From positions 3,639 through 35,074 of the forward strand of contig NWUY0300048153.1 in assembly GCA_004151065.3 (NCBI GenBank): a stretch of 31,436 nt of DNA, given 5' to 3'. The stretch's first letter is position 1, and the number at the start of each line of letters is the position of its first letter. The notes beneath the pieces were generated by a model. The model worked only from the letters and a program-made list of their open reading frames with translations, made no database searches and was not told the origin of the DNA. This document shows, piece after piece, positions 1 through 10,231 of the stretch. Source of the stretch: Larix sibirica. Its lineage: Eukaryota; Streptophyta; Pinopsida; Pinales; Pinaceae. Made by a program: the position numbers and the translations under genes.

Positions 1-691
1 TGATGTGGATTATAAAATTGTCATGTCAATGTTAGCTATGTTACGTGACAACATCTCCCCCATATTGGGTTGTAGAGCACCTGGATACTCTTGGTGCAAA
101 AAATAATAAATTTATTTGATAGTCAAAGGATCTAACAAAGAGATTTTTCATTAAGAGTTTATGGAGTAAGACTTAAATTACCAAGTGGCCTAGTTTTTCT
201 TGAATAAGTGGTGAGTCAATTAACAATCATGGATAGCAATGATGATTGTCCCACTATTTAGAATAAGTTATCATATTTACAAAAAAAAACATATAACAAT
301 TTAGAAACAAGATCAACTATCCTTTTCTTTTATTAAATTTTTTCTAAAAATATATATATTTAATATTTTAGAAATTGGTTTTAAATAAAAATATTATTTT
401 AGAGTTAATTATTATTAATATAATATTTTTATTTAGTTAAATTATTTTAAAATGTTTTATTTTCATAAATTCTCCTAGTGACACTAATCCTAATTACTTA
501 TTTATATCTTCAAAAACTTTAATTAATGACTTGACTTACAAGATTTTAATGCTAAATCACAAACCATCAATTCACAACTAAATATTTTCAATTAACTTAA
601 ATTAAGTTTCGTGAATGTAATTTATTTCTAACTATCTTAAACACAAGTTTGTGTATTAACAAAAGTATCAAACATCATTAGATTCTTTATA
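1..691. other. AT-rich intergenic DNA, no gene seen
   Basis: This stretch is strongly AT-rich with long A/T runs, and no reading frame with recognisable protein similarity could be seen on either strand. It probably represents decayed repeat DNA, but no family can be named from the sequence alone. Confidence 0.6.
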
Positions 692-737
692 ATAGGCACA
701 ATAATCCAATGTTAACTCAACATAGATAATCATTATT
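692..737 (+). repeat. Dispersed short repeat, copy 1 of 3
   Basis: A roughly 45-bp block running from a GGCACAA-like start through CATAGATAATCATTAT. Related blocks occur at 951-997 and 3,041-3,090 in the same orientation, each ending in a variant of ATAAATAATCATTATAGTG. The repeat has no coding potential. It may be a fragment of a longer degenerate element, and the exact edges are uncertain. Confidence 0.45.
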
Positions 738-950
738 CGTTATGAGCACAAAATTTAATTAATGATTGACTTGATAAAAAATTATCATAAAAATGTTAAT
801 GGCAATCAGAGTGAAATAAAAGTGTTCCTATTGGCAATAAGAGTAAGAGTGAAACTTAAGATGATGTCTTGCAAATTCTCTACTTGTTTACAACAAAACC
901 TAACCAAATCAGGCTTACACAATAAATCCTTCATGTTGTCCAAGTTGTGT

Positions 951-997
951 CTAGTAGGCACAAAATCAAATAATAGCTTGGTATAAATAATCATTAT
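951..997 (+). repeat. Dispersed short repeat, copy 2 of 3
   Basis: This is the second copy of the repeat also seen at 692-737 and 3,041-3,090. It matches the 3,041 copy best, sharing a GTAGG..CA..AAATC start and a TATAAATA.TCA..ATAGTG end. The ORF1 relic at about 1.2-2.7 kb lies between this copy and the third. Confidence 0.5.
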
Positions 998-1214
998 AGT
1001 GCTATGAAAAAAATAAGGTGGATCACCTTGAAATAATTATAGTGGCTAATAAGGTTTTACTTTAGTTGAATTTTCATTGTCAGTGGACACATCAACCTCA
1101 CTTTAGAGCATGTAAATCCGTTAACACCCTTTAGTCTTCTAATAGAGCTTGCAAATCTCCTCTCCAACCATAAAGAACCTTTTTGTCGCTTAGATTGCAA
1201 CTTCAAACCCATTA

Positions 1215-2685
1215 ATGGTCATTGATGGGAAGTTAATGGAATTAGGGTTGGCTTTGGCTCTCATAAATGCTCTTTTTTCTTTCCATTTTTCCCCTCTGTG
1301 CATCGGTAAAACAAAATTGATCTCTTCTTCCACCTCGAATCAGAGGACTCCTTGCACCTTGAAGGTAGGTTTGTTGAACCCTTCAAGGCCTAGAATCCAA
1401 CCCTACTTATGCACAATAAATCCAAGGCAATCGTTCAAGGACATGGTACTTAATGGAAACCCAATAGGGACCACTTCTTAGCTCCACAAATGTCAAATGG
1501 TTAATGAAGCTCTAGCCCCATCCATAGTAATAATGGAAGGCACAGTGGAACAAACATTTTTTTAGAAGAGAAAGGGATCCTCTGTAGGTTTATTGGCCTC
1601 TAGTCAAACATGAAAATCTACATCAATGAATCCCTATTACATAGAAGAGAGAGATAAAGGATGAAGCCTTTGTATACCCATGTGCAAAAGGCTTCTTCAT
1701 AGTGGAATTTAACATTGTAGAAGATAGAGACCGGATCCTTAATTGTGGTCCTTGTTTTTAGGGTAAATTGAGGATCTACATTTATCCATAGACTCTAACC
1801 TTCAACCTTACATTAGAATCCTTTTGCAATGCCCTAGTTTGGGTATGAATGCTTGACCTTTCATGGACCTTATGGGGATTTGGTTGATTACATGAAATAT
1901 GAAATGCTTTAGGAAAATTCCACTTCAAGAGCACGAAAATGCAACATCAAAACATTAGTACTTATGCTCTTATATGTGCAGATATGGATGCTAACAAACT
2001 TTTCTTGACAAAAAATAAGCTAGTAATGAAGTCTACATTTCGGCCCAACCGCTCAACTGTAAGTAAGTTACCTTCCACTATAGTGCTTGCTTCGAGACAT
2101 GCCACATTGCATCCCAATGTCCTAAGAACTCAAAGGTCATATGCACAAGAAATAATAAAGGAAACCTACCTGGTGGGATGTAGCGATGGAGGCCTACTAT
2201 TTGATCAGTGAGGATGCCCTAGAGTTGGTCCAACAAACCATTTTGCAACCATATCAACTAACACCCATGAGACTAATTAAGGTAGCATGCCAAGAAGAAT
2301 GTAAAAGGTATTTAATCACCCCCCCCTCCTCTACATTCTCCATTGCCCATAGATTCTCCTTAGTCCCTCCCATCTAGTATATGGGGCATCATGATGTCTG
2401 GTATCCAATAGGCCCCCCCATCAGTGACCTCTCTCTCCCCCCAAATCTAGGTGAGTTGGGTCGATAAGGTGGAGAAAGAATAAGAGAACTTTGAAATCTC
2501 GGCACTATATTAATCCCTCATAAGCCAAGATGAGATCAATATGATAGAAACAAAATATGGTGAGTTACATGAACTCGTCACTCCATTCCAAGATCAATTG
2601 AAGGAATAGATGGAAGCCACTAAGAATAAGAAAAAAGAAAACCATCCTAGCAAACAATTACCTACATGACACTAATCAACATCAA
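1215..2685 (+). mobile_element. LINE ORF1 relic (DUF4283 plus zinc knuckle), plus strand
   Basis: Broken remnant of the first ORF of a plant non-LTR retrotransposon, whose product would be a nucleic-acid-binding, gag-like protein. A start-like ATG at 1,215 opens an 88-residue stretch ending in FKDMVLNGNPIGTT, typical of the N-terminal segment. Around 1,690-1,960 the frames show a decayed DUF4283 core (GFFIVEFNIVEDRDRILNCGP-like, read across frame changes). At 1,939-2,080 comes STYALICADMDANK, matching the usual end of that domain. A degenerate CCHC knuckle follows at 2,079-2,120, then a charged C-terminal tail readable to about 2,680 (ISQDEINMIETKYGELHELV). Several frameshifts and stops interrupt it. 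No endonuclease or reverse transcriptase follows, so the fragment is 3'-truncated. Family assignment is confident; the edges are not. Confidence 0.75.
2079..2120 (+). pseudogene. Degenerate CCHC zinc knuckle of the LINE ORF1 relic
   Basis: The frame reads YSACFETCHIASQC. This fits CX2CX4HX4C except that the first cysteine has become tyrosine (TAT for TGT). The residue before the histidine, normally glycine, is cysteine. Zinc knuckles follow DUF4283 in plant LINE ORF1 proteins and bind nucleic acid. This copy could not coordinate zinc normally. Confidence 0.7.
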
Positions 2686-2689
2686 AATC

Positions 2690-3405
2690 TATTGTAAATA
2701 AGCATTTCTTTTATATTCAATTATGCTCTCAATATATCTATATTTGTGTGTGTAAACTAGGGTTTGAAAGAAACTCTAGAAATAAAATGTTTAGAAACCC
2801 CCAACCTATGCACCACTAGGATATTTCCTTAGATAAATGATTCCTTACTTTATCTATACCTTCAATTCTCTATGTATCTTCTCTCCATATGAGTAAAGCC
2901 ACATATTTTGATTCAATTCAATATAATTTTAAGTTTTTTTTTAAATAATCACTATAAGTACCCAATTCAAAAGGTTATTATTAGAAAAATGCCAATATCA
3001 ATTGTCAATATTGCTAGAACTGATCAAATATTCCAAATTGTAGGGGCACCAAAATCTAATGATAACTTAGCATAAATAGTCACCATAGTGATTCAAATAC
3101 ATGACCAATTCAATACATTATTATTGCACAAATATCATTATCAAGTATCATTATCACCAACAACGATAAAACTTAGGGACATTTATATCATATTCTCATG
3201 CTTTCATAATAAAAGCTAACCATGGTAAACATTTTCAAATGTACCTTCCAGTGGGAAATGTCAACACCGAAGGCAAATGACCATAAAGATTCCAACTTAC
3301 AACATGTGAGCTTGTAATACCAAATGTTAATAAAAAAAATAAGTATAATTTGTTATTATACCAAAGCCTAACATGTTTCTAAATTAACATCTCACCCATG
3401 GCAAA
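2690..3405. other. Intergenic, no gene seen
   Basis: AT-rich DNA after the truncated LINE ORF1. The only structure seen is the third copy of the dispersed repeat at 3,041-3,090. No reading frame with recognisable similarity is present. Confidence 0.55.
3041..3090 (+). repeat. Dispersed short repeat, copy 3 of 3
   Basis: Best matched to the copy at 951-997. Both contain a GTAGG..CA..AAATC.AATGATA block followed by a CATAAATAGTCACCATAGTG variant. The separation of about 2.1 kb from copy 2 is largely occupied by the LINE ORF1 relic. Confidence 0.45.
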
Positions 3406-3407
3406 TG

Positions 3408-3540
3408 ATAAGTACCCTACAATGCAGCATTTAATGATATGGCAGTGGGAATGTGAACCGTTGGATTTGATCCAACTAGTAATCCAACCACTAACATCCC
3501 CGCAGCCGCAACATTAAAAGATACATTGCGGGGTGCTTAT
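3408..3540. mobile_element. Foldback (MITE-like) element, copy 1
   Basis: About 133 bp that folds almost completely on itself. The left end starts ATAAGTACCCTACAATG, and the right end, read on the other strand, starts ATAAGCACCCCGCAATG. Complementarity with mismatches continues through TTTAATG and on to near the centre at about 3,474. A related element with the same TTTAATGAT-plus-TGGGATGT core lies at 6,842-6,978. It has no coding capacity, which fits a non-autonomous hairpin element. The mobilising transposase family cannot be told from the termini, and no clear target duplication was identified. Confidence 0.6.
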
Positions 3541-3836
3541 TGTTCGCCATCACCCATATTTCTAAAACTATAATAATAATTGTTACATATTACATACATC
3601 TTAATATATCTATAAATATAATAACCCTCTTAGTAACATACAAATTGATTGATTGCGAGATGAATATTTATATCTACATGACTTCTCTATCCTCTTCGAT
3701 GAGACATTTTATATGTGAAAAAAAAATATGTAGAAGCAATGAAAGAAAAATAAACCTAATATGTAAAAATAAATAGTGAAAAATAAACATGATAATAAGC
3801 ATCATGAAATAATTTGTATGACATGACTTTAAAATT

Positions 3837-3967
3837 TATCTCCTCTCTTGAAATGGGATACCAATGTATCAAAATGCACATTCTCGAGAATAGTTTCTAG
3901 GAGTGTAATATGTATCTCCTCTCCTCCCCTCGTGATATGAGATGCCAATGTATCAAAATACACAGTC
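3837..3967 (+). repeat. Imperfect tandem direct repeat, two copies
   Basis: Two adjacent copies share ATCTCCTCTC, then a TGAGAT/GGGATACC variant, then CCAATGTATCAAAAT.CACA. The first spans about 3,837-3,884 and the second about 3,914-3,967, with the second carrying a short insertion of CTCCCCTCGT type. No coding capacity was seen. Confidence 0.55.
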
Positions 3968-4599
3968 CCAATAACCCCTTACTGAATTCTAAGAAACAAA
4001 ATTTGCTTAAAGTTATTGAAATAGTAAAAAAACACCTTGACAAAGTCAATGACCTATTGGAAGACAATACAAACTAGTTCGCCCAATTTTTTTTATGACC
4101 GACCATGTGATTCTAATTGTAAACACATTTTATTCCATTTTCATCTATACACCCTTTGTTTAAGGTTTTGGTTATATTATGAAAACTGCCATGGCATTAC
4201 TATGCCTAACTAAACCTTAATTAAATCATGGTTTAAAAGTATTTGAATATTGTAGTTGTGGAGGTGTTTTATATTCAGATGTTTGCTTCATTGTCTATAG
4301 TTTTATTAGAAGCCCATGGCAATCTTCACTCCCTACATAGTGGGCATATTATAGGATTAGTGGTGATCGATATCATGTGTAGTATGCAAGTTAATTTATA
4401 TGAGATATACTTAGAATGATGTGAATGTGATGAGCCTCACCATGTTTAGAATTTGGGATATGAGAGTGAGGAGAGGAGACCGTTAAACTATTATGACTAG
4501 TTTTTATTAATGGTTATATGGTATATATAAGTTTTTAATAGATATATGAGTTGAATGGTAGTTTTATTCATTTGGATATAAGTAAATACTTTATATTTT

Positions 4600-5215
4600 A
4601 GGAAATAACTCTAGTGAAAACTTAGGTTTGATGTTTAATTTGAAACTAAGCTGCTAGTGGTTGAAGAGTAATAATGATTTGAAGAATAAGAATAAAATTT
4701 TAAAAGTTTTACAAAAGAGTTTGAAGAGAAATGGGTATGATCAATTTCAATGAAATTTTTCGGTATTGTAGATGTTGTAGATGATGGACTAAAATCAACA
4801 TGATTTATCTTAAAAGGATTGATTTGAAAGCTTTTTCCATTTGGATTTAATTTAGGTATTATAGATTGTGGGTTAAAACTAATAGCATTCAAACCATTGA
4901 TTCTAAATACTTTACCATTTGGGTTTAAGTTGAAATTTTAGTAAGAAGAATCAAGGACGGGAAATAACATCGAATAAATTGGAGATCTAAGAATCTAATC
5001 AAACTCATTGCTCATCGAGATTATTTTAGAAAAATCTCTTGAATGACCATCAAGGATTTGTTTGAGAAAAAACTGATTTTGAAGAAGATATATCAAACTC
5101 ATATTCTTATAAAATATTTAATTTCTAATAAGCTCATCTTCACATATGTATTACTTTATGGTTAAAATTTGCTTTCAAATCCATGCGTTGTCGATAATTA
5201 CTCGATATCTTTTTT
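4600..5215 (-). mobile_element. Probable 5' fragment of a minus-strand LINE
   Basis: This block resembles, in the same orientation, the 5' part of the minus-strand LINE at 13,914-16,570. Shared segments include a GGAGAT..A..AATCTCATCAAACTCAT block (near 4,980 and 16,350), ATTTCTAAT, the TCATCTTCA.A.ATGTAT block, and GGTTAAAATTTGCTTTCAAA (near 5,160) against its counterpart at about 16,550. On the minus strand at 4,635-4,892 an 85-residue frame is rich in S, N, F and I, like the frame at 15,877-16,140. Neither frame is recognisable on its own. No endonuclease or reverse transcriptase follows downstream on the minus strand. Confidence 0.45.
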
Positions 5216-6758
5216 ATTGTTTTATGGAATCGTCTTCAAAAAGATATAGCTTATTATTCTAGTTATGGATTTACTTGTCCTTGCTTGAAATCATCCTTAT
5301 ATTTCTAATCTATTGAAATCCTCTGTGATGAAGGGTCTAGAGGGGTTGAGGTGCTACTAATCCAATGATTCCATATAATTTGAATTATTAAATATCTTGT
5401 GTACTCCCAATGTATGAAACAATGTCAAACAAATCAAATAGTATAAAATCAAAGTGGACAAAATCATGAATGTGGAAAATTCATCATTTCTTATTTTTGA
5501 GATCATTTGAAAGAAGACTTATCAATAAATATAAGCTATAAAAAGTTCACAACACAAAACTTTGAGCCTCAAAGGATTAATGAAAAACATTGAAATAAGA
5601 CAACATGACAGGAGCTCACAACCTAAGAAGCCCAAAGACTTAATAAAAACCTTGGAAAATGTATCAATAAATTCAAGGAATGCCCATCGACATCAACATA
5701 TTTGATTTGAATGGTTCTTTTTATTTATTTCTTATTTTAATGAAAATATTATAACTTAAATTAATAATTATTATACAAAATTTAAACTCTTCTGTATTAC
5801 AATTTGTTCATAGAGATTTTTCTAGAACATAATATTTAGATAATGGTTTCAAGATTTGTGTAGATATGTTTTTGTACTTGATAAGCAATTGTGGGAGTTA
5901 TGGTGATTAATGGTGAGTAAGCTTTACTTATTTAATAAATAATATGATAAGGGATCATTTTATTTAGATGGAAAAAGAAAATTGTTTTAATTTATATCGT
6001 TAAGAATATAATTCAAAATTGATTTAAGGGAAATTATGTAATTCATTGGTTTTTCTATCTCCAAATTAGATAGATTGGAAACAATGTCTCAAGCTTTTCT
6101 ATATTTTTTATTTTTTAATAAGCAAGATATATTCTTAAACATTGATTACATAATGGATGATAAAATCAATACTTTTAAATTAGTGTTTTTATTGCAATTC
6201 TTTCACTTTGAAGTAGGGTAAATTTTGATATATACATTGATTATATAATAATACAAATATACCATTTATTAAATAATAATAATAATAATAATAATATAAT
6301 TTAAAGTTAGAGTCTAATTAAATGTCAAAATTGATTTATGAGATCTTCTTCTTTGCGTAAGTAACAAATAATTTCCATTATTCTAATTAGTATTGAATTA
6401 GTATACATAGTTCTCAATGCAATGTTTATTGCCACTTCTTATTCCTTGACTTTTAATTTGGACTTCCGTCACCCACAAACATCAATTGCTATGTTGTTAG
6501 GTGCTTATTGATAGCCCTTTCACCCATCCCAAGGATTGATGAGTCAAGGTACTACTTCATGACCTGAGCAAACTCTTATCATGTATTCAATGAACTCTAT
6601 TGGGGTCATATTTATCCCTCACCTCTCATTTGCTTTTGTGTTGAGTGGCCCATGCCCTTTTTTTGCTAATCGTTGTTGAGTCTCTGTGGGAGTTGGATTT
6701 CTATGTTGCATTGGTTGATGTGTTCTTGAGATGATTGCAATAGTGTGCAATTAGGCAA
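5216..6758. other. Intergenic AT-rich DNA, no gene seen
   Basis: No reading frame of interest. An (AAT)n microsatellite lies at about 6,271-6,295. A weak direct repeat near 5,545-5,660 has two blocks starting AG.TCACAAC and ending in AATAAAAAC-type sequence. The remainder is unstructured AT-rich DNA as far as can be seen. Confidence 0.55.
6271..6295. repeat. (AAT)n microsatellite
   Basis: About eight uninterrupted AAT units in an AT-rich context. Confidence 0.85.
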
Positions 6759-6759
6759 A

Positions 6760-6830
6760 CATTATGCAACCAACAATAGTGCATTTAATGATGTTGTTGT
6801 TGGGATGTACTAAATCATTGGATCTGAAGT
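6760..6830 (+). mobile_element. Half copy of the foldback element
   Basis: Reads CATTATGCAACC, then GTGCATTTAATGATGTTGTT and TGGGATGTA, ending GGATCTGAAG. This matches the left arm of the complete element that begins 82 bp downstream at 6,842. The complementary right arm is missing, so this is a one-arm remnant or a product of local tandem duplication. Confidence 0.6.
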
Positions 6831-6841
6831 ACTTGGGAAAA

Positions 6842-6978
6842 CATAATGCACCTAGCGGTGGTGCACTTAATGATGTTGTTGGTGGGATGTAGATTGTTGC
6901 ATCTAAAGTTAATTTAGATGCAATGGTCTACATCCCACCAACAACATCATTAAATGCATAGTTGTTGAGTGCATATTG
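6842..6978. mobile_element. Foldback (MITE-like) element, copy 2
   Basis: A near-complete hairpin of about 137 bp centred at 6,910. The left arm contains GATGTTGTTGGTGGGATGTA and the right arm contains its exact reverse complement. Flanking positions pair with only a few mismatches (for example the ATTG/ACCA difference before TTGCATCTAAA), with a loop of only a few bases. The outer ends, CATAATGCACC and the reverse complement CAATATGCACT, resemble the ends of the copy at 3,408-3,540. It has no coding capacity. A transcript would fold into a long, nearly perfect stem. Confidence 0.75.
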
Positions 6979-7089
6979 GTAATTGTGCACTTGCTCGGAA
7001 ACTTTGTTTTCCACAGAATGTGTTGGCAGGGTTACTTTATTTTCAAGAACAACATAATTATTTCCTATGGTCAATGTGCTAGGTAGATT

Positions 7090-8190
7090 CAATTGATTTT
7101 TCTAAATATGCATTTTCTTCCATATTTTAGTCCATGGCTGATGGTTGGATTGAGGGATTCTTCATCTTGGAGATTCTCAAAGAGAGATAAATCAATTATA
7201 AAATGGGTATGTCTTTACATCTTTTATGAATTCATAGTGGCATATTTTTTCCTTGTGTACAAGTATTTTGATATATTTCGAAATCCTTCTTTTGTTTTCA
7301 ACACTAGTGTGGAGGTCTTCTAGGAACATTTCTATTGAAATAATCATATCCATGGTAGGCACTACACTTGAAATGTGGTGGTTCATAATCCACTGGTTGT
7401 ATATGGGCCTAGTTGTCAATTTGAAGTTCCACTGATCCTCTAGAAGACCTTTTTCAAGATTAACTTCAGTAAAGATTTAAACGCATGTTCCATTTTGTAA
7501 ATAAATTTCCCAACCTTAATTCTTATTCTTGATTTTCAACATCCAATAGATTGAAAGGAATATGTGGTAGCACCATCCAAACCAGAAAAAGAGGACATGG
7601 TATCCTCCTTTGGATCAAAGTCTAGATATCAACTATTGAAGCATATCCATCCCATGCCTAAAAACGATGGACCTATCTGGAGTATTATGTCTCTATCTTA
7701 TTTACACTCCAAATGAAATCCAAAGAATCCCTTTCCACAAAAATAAATTTGGATGTATCCTTTCATAAGACAAACCCAGTTGTTTTGGATCCAGGTTTCC
7801 AATGCTTTAATGTTCAACAACACTCCCATTGTAAATTTCCCAATCAAAATATGATTGGAAAAGAGAAGGGTTTTTCTCTTCATACCTACACATTGGATGT
7901 GGAGATTTTGGCCATGATCAAGTTCTTGAATGTTGATGTTTCCTCATCCTTTATGTTGGATCTTGGTGTAGTGGTCATTGCAAGACAACGAAACCCGATA
8001 CAATTTAGTTTCCAATGCGACCTATAGCTCAAAATGGAGATAGAACCCTCAATTTGTATCTCAAGCCATAGATTGAAGGTGTATCTATATTTTCATATTG
8101 ATTTTGTAGATGCACCAGCGATGATTTTGTGTAGACAAATCACATGGGAAGGTTAGGGCCAAAAACCCTAGTCATGCCGAAGGGAAGAAA
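7090..8190 (-). mobile_element. LINE ORF1 relic (DUF4283 plus zinc knuckle), minus strand
   Basis: Decayed first ORF of a plant LINE read right to left. On the minus strand the frame through about 7,883-7,560 contains KGFFGFHLECK, then DRDIILQIGPSFLG and a YLDFDPKEDTMSS-like stretch. This is the core of DUF4283, in which a GPW-type motif precedes a (W/Y)xxxFDP motif. Further along, a knuckle-like FKCSAYHGYDYFNRNVP occurs at about 7,322-7,375. Frameshifts and stops separate the pieces. No ORF2 follows on the minus strand; the foldback element sits just beyond. The N-terminal part (8,190-7,900) is poorly readable. Confidence 0.65.
7322..7375 (-). pseudogene. Degenerate zinc knuckle of the minus-strand LINE ORF1
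   Basis: On the minus strand one frame reads KCSAYHGYDYFNRNVP. Against CX2CX4HX4C the second cysteine and the histidine have become tyrosine and the last cysteine valine. The surrounding VDYEPPHFK matches the usual lead-in to this knuckle, so homology is likely although zinc binding is lost. Confidence 0.6.
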
Positions 8191-8246
8191 TCGTCTTCAA
8201 CATTTTTTATCACAAGTACTTTAAATTTATTAAACATAAAAAATGT

Positions 8247-8267
8247 ACACACACACACACACACACA
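8247..8267. repeat. (AC)n microsatellite
   Basis: About ten uninterrupted AC units in AT-rich DNA. Confidence 0.95.
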
Positions 8268-8346
8268 TATAATTAAATTAAATGTATTTATATTCTTTAT
8301 TTTGACATTAAAAATATGATATTATTTATTTATTAATATATATTTA

Positions 8347-8720
8347 CATATATCTGGGGAGGAAGGTGTGGGGGGGGCTATTTTCGACCCCAGAAGGAAT
8401 ATGGTGGAATCCTTTGCATGGGGATTAAGGAACAAGATGAATAACCAAGCGAAATGGTATGCCCTTTTGCATGGGGCTGAGCTAATAGCCTCCCTAAATA
8501 TCCCAACTGTCTTTATTCTCAGAGATTCCATGCTTGTCATCCGTGAGATTCTCAAAAGCCTAAAAAGACATGATCCAAGGATTGGGTGTAACTTTGCTAA
8601 TTAGAATTTTGAGCTTTCTTCGAGCCTTTCGAAATATATCCCTCTTTCGTATTCAAAGAGTAATAACGGAGTTGCGGATCAATTGGAAAACCAAGGAGTG
8701 AAGCTGGCCCAATGAGTGTT
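8347..8720 (+). mobile_element. LINE RNase H fragment (RVT_3-type), inactivated
   Basis: This is the C-terminal ribonuclease H domain of a plant LINE, which would degrade the RNA strand of the RNA:DNA hybrid during reverse transcription. The frame opens with GGAIFDPRRN and SFAWGLRNKMNNQAKWYALL, continues to VFILRDSMLVIREILKSL, and after a TAG at about 8,602 resumes with SNNGVADQLENQGVKLAQ. The middle and last acidic positions (RDS, VADQL) remain. The catalytic glutamate expected in NQAE is lysine, and GDS has become RDS. The N-terminal beta strand with the first aspartate and the entire reverse transcriptase are absent. It is therefore a 5'-truncated, dead copy, as expected for incomplete reverse transcription. 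Confidence 0.75.
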
Positions 8721-9480
8721 AATTCAAAATGGGGGGACATCACAAAGGAAGTGGCTACCTTATCCATTTACCCATGAAGCAATGGTGGAGGAAGACAGGG
8801 GCTAAAAGGGGCATCTTATGATTTACCAATGTGGCATCTTGAAGTACAAGGAATAAGTGGTGGTTTCAAGGTGGCAGTTGGGGAGGTTCGGTGGGCATGT
8901 GACCACTAACGATGGTACATTCAAACCTTGGATTTTAATTTCCCTTGCATGCAAGTGGATGGATTATTCATTCTCAGCTTCTCTCACACCTGGGAAATTA
9001 TTGTTGTGTTTCTTGAAATGGGGAACACTGGCGAGCTTAATAATGAGAGCAGTTGTGAGCGAAACTTGAATTCTCACCTAGCTGAGGAAGTGCACTTCAA
9101 GTCCGGTCTAAGTAGAGGGAAATTTGAAGGGATTTACAGCAGGGTTGGTCTTTTGTCAGCTCTTCTGAGGCCATGAGTGTTTTCTTGGACTAATCATGGA
9201 CTCTATCATTTGCTTGCTCTATTGGTCAAGATTTTTCACGGCTTGTTGCGGAAGGCGAGGTTGGTGTTTCTTCTACAGCTAGGTATTTTGGTGGAGCGAC
9301 CTCATGGTCATCAAAGGAATACTTTCCTCCCTAGTTTGAGGACTCTAAGCTTGACTAGAATGACGGTCTCTGGTGCTTTGGTGGGGAAGTTTCCCAAGTG
9401 TTCAATAGCAGTTTGTTCCAATGTTGTCATGAGGAAATCTCTTTAGTGGTATTAGGAATGGCTTTGGTGATTTCAAGCAT
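8721..9480 (+). mobile_element. Probable 3' tail of the RNase H LINE fragment
   Basis: Downstream of the RNase H frame lies about 0.75 kb that is less AT-rich than its surroundings. It has several overlapping open stretches (8,857-9,069; 8,928-9,176; 9,177-9,446), none of which I recognise. Its position and base composition suggest it belongs to the same insertion, either as 3' untranslated sequence or as a degraded C-terminal region. This is inference from context, not from a domain match. Confidence 0.35.
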
Positions 9481-9753
9481 ATGTTGAGGGTTGTGTGCGA
9501 TAGGATTGAAGTTATGTTGAACATTTTAAAGGATTTCTCTTACCATCTATCGATGTTGGACTCTAGGATGGAATATGTTGAAAAAAACCTGCGCGAACAT
9601 GGTGGACAAATTGAAGAAATGAGTGCAGACCTAGACAAACTTCTGAATTTGAAGCATTGCAGTCACTACCAATCCAACCCGTATATTGAAGTGAAAGAAA
9701 TGGAAGAGGACTCCATCCATCATTTTGTAGAGAACATTGCCAAGCACGAGTAG
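9481..9753 (+). CDS. Unrecognised 90-residue ORF with coiled-coil potential
   Basis: An open frame from ATG 9,481 to TAG. Residues of roughly 10-60 show heptad-like spacing of hydrophobic residues (ILKDFSYHLSMLDSRMEY, then VEKNLREHGGQIEEMSADL and LDKLLNLK), suggesting a coiled coil. The C-terminus is acidic (VKEMEEDSIHHFVE). It closes the less AT-rich block that starts with the RNase H fragment, and DNA turns sharply AT-rich immediately after it. It could be part of a retroelement protein or an exon remnant. No family is recognised and there is no evidence that it is expressed. Confidence 0.3.
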   Translation: MLRVVCDRIEVMLNILKDFSYHLSMLDSRMEYVEKNLREHGGQIEEMSADLDKLLNLKHCSHYQSNPYIEVKEMEEDSIHHFVENIAKHE

Positions 9754-9759
9754 AAAATG

Positions 9760-10230
9760 AAGTTTTTCTTCTAAATTTCTTTTTAAAGTCTCATTATGTA
9801 TATACAATTTCAATGTTTTTATCTTGTAAGGCAATTTTTGTGTGTATATGTATATGGCATTAATAAGATAGTTAACTCAGTTGTAGTTGTTATAGTTGGC
9901 ATTTTGATCTATGAACCAGATTTTCATATATTTTGGGTAAACACTCTAAAAACTTTTTTTATTAAAAATATACAATAACTTTGTATCTGAATACTAATTA
10001 CAACTTTTTAATATATAAAATTTACTTTTTTTTATTAATATAACTTTACATATCTCACTTGCATATAATTATATAAACACTTTACTACTTTTAATAAAAT
10101 AAATAATAACTCAACAATATTCACCTAATACTTAAAATTTTATAATCATATTATGACATAATTCTAATCACTTTATCCCATCCCATGACATTCTGCAACG
10201 AGTTTGAAGACGGTACTTAACTGTAAAGTC
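9760..10230. other. Intergenic AT-rich DNA, no gene seen
   Basis: Long A/T tracts with no recognisable coding sequence or repeat structure on either strand. Confidence 0.55.
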
Positions 10231-10231
10231 T

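Noticed and set aside
8247-8267. (AC)n tract as a regulatory or Z-DNA element
   Set aside because: It is an ordinary microsatellite with no supporting context.
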